A stretch of 64,000 bases of DNA from Oricola cellulosilytica (GTDB lineage: Bacteria; Pseudomonadota; Alphaproteobacteria; Rhizobiales; Rhizobiaceae), in the NCBI RefSeq assembly GCF_019966575.1, contig NZ_JAINFK010000007.1, positions 62,001 to 126,000 on the forward strand, in the 5' to 3' direction. Position numbers and translations under genes: made by a program. Under the pieces are notes generated by a model that saw nothing but the letters and a program-made list of their open reading frames with translations, ran no database searches and was not told the origin of the DNA. This document shows, piece by piece, positions 15,955 to 23,308 of the stretch; positions within the stretch are counted from its first letter, which is position 1, and each line of letters begins with the position of its first letter.

Positions 15955-16800
15955 TCAGATACCGCCGATCCGCTGTTCTACGATCACGCGGTCAACGGTC
16001 AGCAACCCTTCCGGCCCACGCAGTTGTGCATCCAGAAACGGCTCAACCGCCCGGGACAGCGCAGCATAGAGAATGGTGAATTTTTCCCGGGCCTTTGTTC
16101 CGATCCATTCGCCGTCCAGTGCTTCGGCAGGAAGCGCAGGATCTTTCAGCGCAGCCTTCCGGAATGCGTGGACAAGCAAAAGGCGAAGGGCGACGGCGTC
16201 CCATTCGGAAGCTTCCGGGCAGGTGAGTGCGCCGAAGAGGTTTATAAAGGTGGCGTATTCTGCCTCGAGCTGTTTGAGCGGCCAGTGCGCTTTGCCGAAC
16301 TCGCGCAGAGCGCCGGCATGGCCGGAGTGCTCCAATTCGGCGCGGAAAACAAGCTTTGCCGAAAGCGCGGCCCCCAAGGTCGACCGCGCACGGGCGGCCG
16401 CGGTCTCCGATGCGATGAATGTGCCCGAGCCGAGATGTGCAAAACCGTAGCCACTCAACATCTCCGCATCTCCTTCAGCGGCGATGACCCAGTCAGCGGC
16501 GGCGCCTTCTTCGAGGCCGTAGATACGCCTTGCCGCATCATCGAATTCGCGCCGGGCGGCTTGCGTCAATCCATAGTAGCTCCGCCGGCCGTGACGTTCG
16601 CCCTCCAGCCTTCCGGACGCGACAAGCCTTGAGACAGCGGTACGAACAAGCGTCTCGCTGATGCCAACCCGCTCACAGATCTCGATGATGTTTCCGGTCC
16701 AAAGCGGCCCCTCGCGGGGTACCACCGCGTCGCCATACAGCGTGACGATAAACGAGCCCGCGTTCAGATTCATCCTCGATGCAATATCCAGCGGTCGCAT
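15955..16800 (-). CDS. paaX: PaaX-family transcriptional repressor of phenylacetate genes
   Basis: A 281-residue PaaX-type regulator. Its N-terminal winged helix is seen in 'SFIVTLYGDAVVPREGPLW', 'LVRTAVSRLVASGRLEGERHGRRSYYGLT', followed by the PaaX C-terminal domain ('LLVHAFRKAALKDPALPAEALDGEWIG'). PaaX binds operators at paa promoters and is displaced by phenylacetyl-CoA. It lies 179 bases upstream of paaA on the same strand and divergent from ppsA. Family and context agree strongly. Confidence 0.9.
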   Translation of the reverse strand: MRPLDIASRMNLNAGSFIVTLYGDAVVPREGPLWTGNIIEICERVGISETLVRTAVSRLVASGRLEGERHGRRSYYGLTQAARREFDDAARRIYGLEEGAAADWVIAAEGDAEMLSGYGFAHLGSGTFIASETAAARARSTLGAALSAKLVFRAELEHSGHAGALREFGKAHWPLKQLEAEYATFINLFGALTCPEASEWDAVALRLLLVHAFRKAALKDPALPAEALDGEWIGTKAREKFTILYAALSRAVEPFLDAQLRGPEGLLTVDRVIVEQRIGGI

Positions 16801-16882
16801 TTCGTTTTTTGGTTCTCGCGGCGCATTTTCGGCGCGCGATATTTACGAGATGTCGCGGCTCCCCGCAAACGGGTCTCTTCGC

Positions 16883-16896
16883 TTGATGTCGGTCAA
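16883..16896. promoter_or_regulatory. FNR/FixK-type anaerobox upstream of ppsA
   Basis: The sequence TTGATGTCGGTCAA matches the FnrN/FixK half-sites TTGAT-N4-GTCAA. It is centred about 110 bases before the ppsA start in the paaX-ppsA divergent region. Two more such boxes sit in the other promoter regions of the same island. Confidence 0.65.
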
Positions 16897-16999
16897 CGCG
16901 CCGATACGTCACCGATGTTTCACTCCCGCATCAAAGCCGGATGCTGGAGAGAACACTCCTCGATCTCCGGTTGGGACGCTTTCAACGGGAACAACCATC

Positions 17000-19390
17000 A
17001 TGCCGCAGTCAGCAAATGTCATCTGGTTGGACGAGGCCGGCCGCACCGATGTGCCAAGGGTGGGTGGAAAGAACGCCTCCCTCGGCGAGATGATCAATAC
17101 GCTCGGTGCCAAGGGCATCAGCGTTCCCATGGGCTTTGCCACGACGTCGGCTGCCTATTGGTGGTTTCTGCAGGCGAACGATCTGGAAAGCGCGATCCGT
17201 GTCGCAATTGGCCACTATGTCGACGGCAACGTGTCGCTTGCCGAGACGGGCAGGGCCGTGCGTTCGCTCGTTCTGAAAGCGAGTTGGCCGGATGAACTGG
17301 CGATGGAGATTGCATCCTTCTATCGGACACTCTGCGAGAATTCCGGCAAAGAAGATGTCGCCGTCCGCTCGAGTGCGACCGCGGAGGACCTGCCGGACGC
17401 AAGTTTCGCAGGCCAGCAGGAGACCTATCTCAATGTGAGGGGGGAACGTGAACTGCTCGCAGCCTGCAAGCGGTGCTTTGCCTCGCTTTTCACCGATCGC
17501 GCCATCAGCTACCGGCAGGTTAAAGGCTTCGATCACATGAAGGTTGCGCTTTCGATAGGCGTGCAACCGATGGTGCGGGCGGACAGAGGCGGGTCCGGCG
17601 TGATGTTCTCTATCGATACAGAGACCGGTTTCAACAAGGTCGCTGTGATCAACGCCGCATGGGGGCTGGGCGAGAACGTCGTGCAGGGCGCGGTCGATCC
17701 AGACGAGTATGTTGTATTCAAGCCTCTGTTGAGCGACGTGGCTCTCTCGCCGATCATCGAAAAGAGGCTTGGCGGCAAGGAGATCAAGATGATCTACCAG
17801 GAGGGCGAGGCGAAGACCCGCAACGTACCCACCTCGAAGATCGAGCGTTCGTCCTTCGTCCTCGACGATGAAGATATTCTGACGCTCGGGCGCTGGGCCG
17901 TGGTCATTGAAGAGCACTACGGTTGTCCAATGGACATCGAATGGGCGAAGGACGGAGACACCGGTGGTCTTTTCGTGGTTCAGGCCCGACCCGAAACGGT
18001 TCAGGTGGGACGAGATCTCTCCGTTCTGAAGTCCTACGAGATCAGGTCACGGGGGGCCGTCCTGGCAAAAGGCCTGAGCATTGGCGATTCTGTGATCACC
18101 GGTCGGGTCTGCCTCATTGAAAGCCCCGAACAGATCGAGGATTTCGTCGATGGCAGCATTCTTGTGACCGGAACGACTGATCCCGATTGGGTGCCCATCA
18201 TGAAGCGTGCAATCGGTATCATCACCGATCATGGCGGTCGTACCTCACATGCGGCGATCGTCAGTCGTGAGCTCGGGCTTCCGGCGATCGTAGGATCTCA
18301 CGACGCGACACAGCGTTTGCATAGCGAGCAGGAGATCACGTTGTCCTGCGCGGAGGGTGACGAAGGTTTTATCTATGAAGGTGCTGCGGAATATGATGTC
18401 AAAGAGGTTTCGTTGCGGAATCTGCCCGAGACTGAGACCCAGATCCTTCTCAATCTCGCCAATCCGTCTGCAGCCTTCCGCTGGTGGCAGATCCCGGCGG
18501 ACGGAGTCGGTCTGGCACGGATGGAGTTCGTCATCAGCAACCACATCAAGGTTCATCCGATGGCGCTCGTCGAGTTCGATCGCGTCCAAGATGATGACAC
18601 TCGCCGGAAAATCGAGAGCTTGACGAGTGGCTATGGCGACAAGACCGAGTATTTTGTCGACAAGCTTTCACGCGGCCTCGCCCGCCTCGCGGCGGTAGTG
18701 CATCCAAAGCCGGTGATCGTGCGCATGAGCGATTTCAAAACGAACGAATATGCCGGGCTGCTCGGCGGAGAGACGTTCGAGCCAGAGGAGGAGAATCCGA
18801 TGATCGGATTCCGTGGCGCTTCGCGCTACTACTCGCCCTCTTACCGCGCCGGATTCGCGCTCGAGTGCCGTGCCATTGAAAGGCTTCGTAACACGTTGGG
18901 ATTTGACAACGTGGTCGTCATGATCCCGTTCTGCCGATCGGTCGCCGAAGCAGATCGAGTCCTTTCTGTCATGGCTGAGAATGGTTTGGAGCGTGGCGTC
19001 GACGATTTGAGGGTTTACGTGATGTGCGAAATCCCCTCGAACGTCATACTCGCCAAGGACTTTGCTTCACGGTTCGATGGTTTTTCGATCGGTTCGAACG
19101 ACCTGACGCAACTTACGCTCGGCATTGACCGGGACTCCGATCTTTTATCGGATTTGTTCGACGAACAGGATGAAGCGGTAAAGTGGATGATTTCCAATGT
19201 GATCCAGGAGGCGCATTTGGCTGGCGCCAAAGTCGGTCTGTGCGGTCAGGCGCCAAGCGACCATCCAGAGTTCGCCGGCTTTCTGGTCGACCAGGGGATC
19301 GACACGATTTCTGTGACTCCGGACAGCTTTCTGGCAGTCAAGCGAGAGGTCGCGGCTGCCGAGAGAGCACATTCGGAAAGCGCCGCATAG
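17000..19390 (+). CDS. ppsA: Phosphoenolpyruvate synthase (pyruvate, water dikinase)
   Basis: A 796-residue enzyme with the three PpsA domains. The N-terminal ATP-grasp domain shows 'GGKNASLGEMINTL' and 'VRSSATAEDLPDASFAGQQETYLNV'. The central phosphohistidine swivel domain shows 'GGRTSHAAIVSRELGLPAIVG' with His417. The C-terminal PEP/pyruvate TIM barrel ends 'GLCGQAPSDHPEFAGFLVDQG'. It converts pyruvate + ATP + water to PEP + AMP + phosphate. I chose ATG 17000 because homology starts there (MPQSANVIWLDEAG); 113 upstream in-frame codons run through the promoter. pfkB follows 126 bases later, and a FNR-like box precedes the gene. In low-oxygen settings the reverse, ATP-forming direction is a possibility, but that is speculation. 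Confidence 0.94.
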   Translation: MPQSANVIWLDEAGRTDVPRVGGKNASLGEMINTLGAKGISVPMGFATTSAAYWWFLQANDLESAIRVAIGHYVDGNVSLAETGRAVRSLVLKASWPDELAMEIASFYRTLCENSGKEDVAVRSSATAEDLPDASFAGQQETYLNVRGERELLAACKRCFASLFTDRAISYRQVKGFDHMKVALSIGVQPMVRADRGGSGVMFSIDTETGFNKVAVINAAWGLGENVVQGAVDPDEYVVFKPLLSDVALSPIIEKRLGGKEIKMIYQEGEAKTRNVPTSKIERSSFVLDDEDILTLGRWAVVIEEHYGCPMDIEWAKDGDTGGLFVVQARPETVQVGRDLSVLKSYEIRSRGAVLAKGLSIGDSVITGRVCLIESPEQIEDFVDGSILVTGTTDPDWVPIMKRAIGIITDHGGRTSHAAIVSRELGLPAIVGSHDATQRLHSEQEITLSCAEGDEGFIYEGAAEYDVKEVSLRNLPETETQILLNLANPSAAFRWWQIPADGVGLARMEFVISNHIKVHPMALVEFDRVQDDDTRRKIESLTSGYGDKTEYFVDKLSRGLARLAAVVHPKPVIVRMSDFKTNEYAGLLGGETFEPEEENPMIGFRGASRYYSPSYRAGFALECRAIERLRNTLGFDNVVVMIPFCRSVAEADRVLSVMAENGLERGVDDLRVYVMCEIPSNVILAKDFASRFDGFSIGSNDLTQLTLGIDRDSDLLSDLFDEQDEAVKWMISNVIQEAHLAGAKVGLCGQAPSDHPEFAGFLVDQGIDTISVTPDSFLAVKREVAAAERAHSESAA

Positions 19391-19516
19391 AAGCAGCTAG
19401 CGGTATCGGGCGCTTCCCGGCTTGTCCGCAGGAGCGGAGCCCAAGTACATTAGCTCGCTTCAGTCCCATTCAGGTGCGGCCGATCGGGCCGGTCGGCCAA
19501 GAGGAAGTTCCAAAGA

Positions 19517-20452
19517 ATGAGCAACGTTCTTGCGATAGCACTCAATCCGGCAATCGATGTTGCTTGCGACGCGCACAATGTAAGGCCCACCTTCAAGACG
19601 AGGACATGGAACCAGAGACATTTCGCGGGGGGCGGGGGCACGAACGTTGCGCGTGTCATCTCTGAACTGGGAGGCGCTCCCGAACTGCTTTACCTTTCCG
19701 GTGGAGAGACCGGATCCTTGTTCGAACACTGTCTCTCGCGGCATTCCATACGTTCGCACCGCTTCGAAATCGAAGGTTCGACCCGCATTGCGTTGATGGT
19801 GCATGAGGAAAATACGGGGTTCGAGTACCGCTTCGTGCCTGATGGGCCGCGGGTTGAAGGGGCTGAAATTGAGCCCGTCCATGCATTTGTTGAAAACCAC
19901 CATGCCGATTATGTGGTCGCGAGCGGGAGCCTCCCCAGGGGCGCGCCGGCCGATACTTATTGCCGAATGGCGGATTCGGTTCATCGCCGGGGTGGCCGAC
20001 TGGTACTCGACACCTCGGGAGATGCCCTCAAGATCACGTTGGACCAATCCCACGTGTTTCTGCTGAAACCGAGCATGAGGGAACTCGAAAGGCTCGTCGG
20101 CGAGGAACTTGACCAAGCGGGTGCGGGTGACGCGGCAGCTTCTCTCATCAAACGCGGCGCAGCAGAAAACGTGGTAGTTTCCATGGGGCAGCAGGGTGCG
20201 ATTTTCGTTAACTCGGATGGTGTGGTTCGCGTCCCATCGATCCGCGTTCGGGAAAAATCGGCGGTAGGCGCCGGTGACAGCTTCGTGGGTGCAATGGTGT
20301 GGTCGCTGATGGAGGGCCGTTCAGTCCTTGATGCGTTTCGGTTTGGCGTGGCGGCCGGATCGGCGGCGGTCATGACGCCAGGAACGGAATTGTGCAGGCG
20401 CGCCGATGTTTTACGTCTTTTTCAGGAGAATTTCGGAAAGCAGTCTCTGTGA
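19517..20452 (+). CDS. pfkB: 6-phosphofructokinase, PfkB (ribokinase) family
   Basis: A 311-residue PfkB-family sugar-phosphate kinase. The N-terminal substrate motif 'GGGGTNVARVISELGG' and the C-terminal catalytic 'AVGAGDSFVGAM' (Asp254 as base) are both present. The stretch 'FRFGVAAGSAAVMTPGTELC' closely follows E. coli Pfk-2. It phosphorylates fructose-6-phosphate to fructose-1,6-bisphosphate; 1-phosphofructokinase or tagatose-6-phosphate kinase are the family alternatives. It is probably co-transcribed with ppsA. A GC-rich imperfect hairpin (19478-19498) sits just before its ribosome site. It converges on glk with a 4-base gap. Confidence 0.85.
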   Translation: MSNVLAIALNPAIDVACDAHNVRPTFKTRTWNQRHFAGGGGTNVARVISELGGAPELLYLSGGETGSLFEHCLSRHSIRSHRFEIEGSTRIALMVHEENTGFEYRFVPDGPRVEGAEIEPVHAFVENHHADYVVASGSLPRGAPADTYCRMADSVHRRGGRLVLDTSGDALKITLDQSHVFLLKPSMRELERLVGEELDQAGAGDAAASLIKRGAAENVVVSMGQQGAIFVNSDGVVRVPSIRVREKSAVGAGDSFVGAMVWSLMEGRSVLDAFRFGVAAGSAAVMTPGTELCRRADVLRLFQENFGKQSL

Positions 20453-20456
20453 CATT

Positions 20457-21437
20457 TCAAACAGACAGGGAATGCATGGGAAATCGGTCCGAGAGGGCAA
20501 GCGCGACGCCCCGGAGGCCTACGTCGTAACTGAGGATTGCATGAACGGGAAGATCCGTCAGGTAGTTTGATCTGCCTCCGCTACCGTGCAAGCGCTTTAG
20601 AAATCCCGGTTTCGCAAGGGCCGGCAGTATTTTGGGTACGATGCCTCCGGCCAGGTAGATGCCGCCGCTGGCGCCCACGGTGAGTGCCACGTCGCCGGCG
20701 TAGCGCGCGAAAATGGATATGAAGCAATCGAGGGTCTCGACCGCACTTTCGTCCTCTTCTTCCGCCGCCTTGATAATTTCGATTGCAGGTATCGCCTCAC
20801 CACCGCGTCCTGTCAGACGGTTGCGAACACGGTAGATGGTTTCCAGTCCGCGCCCCGAAAGGACCTCGTGGAGGGGCGCATCGTCGTAGGCAGCCGCGAC
20901 CTCGTCCCTGATCGCGAGTTCCCATTCGTCCGTCGCGCCGAATGATGCATCTCCCAGAAAGCCGGGAATTGATTTCCAGCCGCGACCGGCGGGTGAAAGC
21001 GTCGCGCAACCAAATCCGCTGCCGGGTCCGAGGACAAGTCTTACGCCACGCTCATCGCGATCCCCACCGGCGATCTCATGCAGGTCATGTTTCTTGAGAT
21101 AGGGCAGGGCAAGCGCAAGTGCTTCGAAGTCGTTCAAAAAATGGATGTGAGGAGTGCCACAGACGTCGGCAATATCAGAGCGCGCAAAGGTCCAGGGCGC
21201 GCGTGACAGGCGAATAGTTTCGCCGGACACACTGCCCGCGATTGCGAAACCTGCAGTGGGGGGACGGGTCGGAACTGAAGCAAGATAGTGACGGACGGCA
21301 TCTTGCAACGAGTCGAACATCTTCGTTTCGAAAACCGCAAAATGCTCGACCGAAAGTTCGTCGATATCACTGATCGCAAAACGGGCGTGCGTTCCGCCTA
21401 TATCGCCGATTAGAGCCTTGCGCTTCGCGGTCTGCAT
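20457..21437 (-). CDS. glk: Glucokinase
   Basis: A 326-residue ROK-unrelated Glk-family hexokinase starting MQTAKRKALIGDIGGTHARF. It has the phosphate-binding motif 'GDIGGTHARFAISD', the catalytic 'LNDFEALALALPYL', the glycine-rich 'VLGPGSGFG' and the C-terminal 'VGASGGIYLAGGIVPKILP'. It makes glucose-6-phosphate from glucose and ATP. Start ATG 21437 has GGAGG 5-9 bases upstream; the 192 extra in-frame codons upstream cross the promoter and the neighbouring gene. It is divergent from the phosphoribosyltransferase gene, with a perfect FNR-type box between them. Confidence 0.92.
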   Translation of the reverse strand: MQTAKRKALIGDIGGTHARFAISDIDELSVEHFAVFETKMFDSLQDAVRHYLASVPTRPPTAGFAIAGSVSGETIRLSRAPWTFARSDIADVCGTPHIHFLNDFEALALALPYLKKHDLHEIAGGDRDERGVRLVLGPGSGFGCATLSPAGRGWKSIPGFLGDASFGATDEWELAIRDEVAAAYDDAPLHEVLSGRGLETIYRVRNRLTGRGGEAIPAIEIIKAAEEEDESAVETLDCFISIFARYAGDVALTVGASGGIYLAGGIVPKILPALAKPGFLKRLHGSGGRSNYLTDLPVHAILSYDVGLRGVALALSDRFPMHSLSV

Positions 21438-21495
21438 TTGATCCTCCACAATGCTGCTTTCTGTCGAATACAAACACGGCTGCAGGCTCGTCGGG

Positions 21496-21509
21496 TTGAT
21501 CGCAATCAA
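21496..21509. promoter_or_regulatory. Perfect FNR/FixK anaerobox between glk and the phosphoribosyltransferase gene
   Basis: TTGATCGCAATCAA is an exact TTGAT-N4-ATCAA palindrome centred in the 120-base divergent spacer. It lies about 55 bases from the phosphoribosyltransferase start and about 65 from the glk start. It is placed to serve both promoters. Confidence 0.75.
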
Positions 21510-21557
21510 TGTTGGGCGTCCAATGCTCGTGCACTGAGTGCATTTTGGGGAGGGCGG

Positions 21558-22232
21558 ATGATGATCTTCGAGGACCGCGCCGACGCGGGACGGCAATTGG
21601 CCGAGAAACTCGCGAAGCTGGAATTGCAAGATCCGGTCATTGTCGCTCTGCCACGAGGGGGCGTGCCTGTAGCTGCCGTGATAGCTCGTGCGTTGCATGC
21701 GGATCTGGACGTAATGATGGTGCGTAAAGTCGGCGCTCCAGGCCAACCCGAATTGGCGGTTGGCGCGATTTCCCGGCGCAAACGCACACACATCTCCGTC
21801 AACGATGACATTGTGGAGGAACTGGGCCTCTCCCACGAAGATGTAGCCAGACTGGCGAGTCGCCAAGAATCGTTGCTGGATCGACGCCAGAAGCTCTATT
21901 TCGGTGATCGGGAGCCAACGGCCTTCGCGAACCGAAACGTCGTGATTGTTGACGATGGGGTCGCCACCGGCGCTACCCTGAGTGCGGCCTTGGAGATGAC
22001 ACGATGGGAACACCCGACGCGAGTTGTCGTTGCTGTGCCAGTGGGGCCGGCTGATACGATCCGCCGTTTGAATAAGGAGGCCGATCAGGTCGTGTGCCTT
22101 GCAGAACCCGAACCGTTTCTCTCCGTCGGCACATATTATCGTGATTTCTCCCAGGTGGGAGACGAAGAGGTTCTTGCTGCCTTAAGTGCATTTTCGAACA
22201 ATTCAAAAGGCGATCATGCGAGAGGTGGCTGA
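21558..22232 (+). CDS. Phosphoribosyltransferase-fold protein of unknown substrate
   Basis: A 224-residue protein of the type I phosphoribosyltransferase family. The PRPP loop is 'VVIVDDGVATGATLSAAL' (about residues 119-136), preceded by 'VALPRGGVPVAAVIARAL', the pyrophosphate loop region. Proteins of this type (predicted phosphoribosyltransferases beside stress genes) are common in proteobacterial hypoxia and stress clusters; their substrate is not known to me. I placed the start at ATG 21558, which is followed by a second ATG, with a GGGAGG site 4-9 bases upstream. It is followed 24 bases later by a CaCA exchanger and is probably co-transcribed with it under the anaerobox at 21496. Confidence 0.8.
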   Translation: MMIFEDRADAGRQLAEKLAKLELQDPVIVALPRGGVPVAAVIARALHADLDVMMVRKVGAPGQPELAVGAISRRKRTHISVNDDIVEELGLSHEDVARLASRQESLLDRRQKLYFGDREPTAFANRNVVIVDDGVATGATLSAALEMTRWEHPTRVVVAVPVGPADTIRRLNKEADQVVCLAEPEPFLSVGTYYRDFSQVGDEEVLAALSAFSNNSKGDHARGG

Positions 22233-22256
22233 TAGGCGCGCGAGGGACCGGGTGAA

Positions 22257-23300
22257 ATGCTGCCTGACATGGGTCTGTTTTCGACTGCTGTGATTTTCGC
22301 TACGGCCGGCGCCTTGGTCTGGCTCAGTGGCAGTCGCTTGGTGGTCTACGCCGACGAGATTGCGGACCGCTTGCGGATTGGCCGCGCCATGATGGGCTTC
22401 ATATTTCTTGCGGCTGCGACTTCACTACCCGAGATTGTTACGACGGGGATCGCATCAGCGTCGGGTTCTTCATCTCTTGCTCTCGGCAACCTCTTCGGCG
22501 GAATCACGCTGCAGTTCGTAATTCTGGCGATCGCTGACGGGTTTGTCCGACGCGGGCCGATTACCTCATGTCCCCGAAAAACGACCGCCGTACTCGAAGG
22601 AACCATCTTAGCCTTATTACTGGCGCTGCTGCTTTCAGTTCTAGCGCTTGGCGAACGCGAGTACGCGTGGAACATGGGAGCGGGCGCCTTTCTGCTGGGG
22701 TTGTTGTATGTCGCAGCCGTGGCTGTCTTGCGCCGGCATGATGAAGATGATCCATGGACCCCTGTCCAGGTTCCCGAGCCCGGGGACACGGAAAGCGAGA
22801 GCATTTTCGTGAGCAGTTTTCCCGATCTTTCTACAGCAACGCTAAATCTTCGATTTCTCCTGTTCGGGGCCGCGATATTGGGGGCAGGGGCGGTGACTAT
22901 CGCTACGGCCGAACGGTTGGCAAGCCAGACAGGGCTGGGCACCGGTTTAGTCGGCGTGACCCTGCTGGCCGGGGTGACGTCGCTCCCGGAACTAAGCACT
23001 ACGATCGCCGCAGTGCGGCTCGGTGCATACACCCTCGCAATCTCCAACATTTTTGGAAGCAATCTGCTGATGCTGGCGCTGGTCTGGCCAGCTGATATTC
23101 TCTTCACCGGCGGTCCGATCCTCAATGAATTTGAACTGGTTCATGAACTCGCCCTGATTTCGGGGCTGCTAGTCACGCTGGTGTATGTCGCGGGCGTGGT
23201 CTTGCGCAGCAGACGCCAAGTGCTGGGCTTTGGATATGACTCGCTCTGCGTCCTAGGAATTTTCGGCGTGACGCTCGCACTATACACGGCGCGAAGTTGA
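22257..23300 (+). CDS. Calcium/cation antiporter, CaCA family
   Basis: A 347-residue membrane protein of 10-11 TM helices with the two inverted alpha repeats of the calcium:cation antiporter family. Alpha-1 is 'AAATSLPEIVTTGIASASG...LALGNLFGG' (about residues 52-82). Alpha-2 is 'LAGVTSLPELSTTIAAVRLG...AISNIFGSN'. The acidic residues of both 'SLPE' motifs that bind the ion are intact. A hydrophilic loop near residues 160-185 separates the halves. It probably exchanges Ca2+ for H+ or Na+ across the inner membrane. It follows the phosphoribosyltransferase gene and converges on the P-type ATPase gene. Confidence 0.85.
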   Translation: MLPDMGLFSTAVIFATAGALVWLSGSRLVVYADEIADRLRIGRAMMGFIFLAAATSLPEIVTTGIASASGSSSLALGNLFGGITLQFVILAIADGFVRRGPITSCPRKTTAVLEGTILALLLALLLSVLALGEREYAWNMGAGAFLLGLLYVAAVAVLRRHDEDDPWTPVQVPEPGDTESESIFVSSFPDLSTATLNLRFLLFGAAILGAGAVTIATAERLASQTGLGTGLVGVTLLAGVTSLPELSTTIAAVRLGAYTLAISNIFGSNLLMLALVWPADILFTGGPILNEFELVHELALISGLLVTLVYVAGVVLRSRRQVLGFGYDSLCVLGIFGVTLALYTARS

Positions 23301-23308
23301 GTTTCTGG

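Noticed and set aside
16801-16999. Possible riboswitch in the long ppsA leader
   Set aside because: The region has GGAGAGAAC-like and hairpin-like stretches, but none of the glycine, SAM-II or fluoride riboswitch cores I know could be matched.
19478-19498. GC-rich imperfect hairpin before pfkB as a terminator of ppsA
   Set aside because: No T-run follows and pfkB begins 19 bases later, so it does not look like an operon end.
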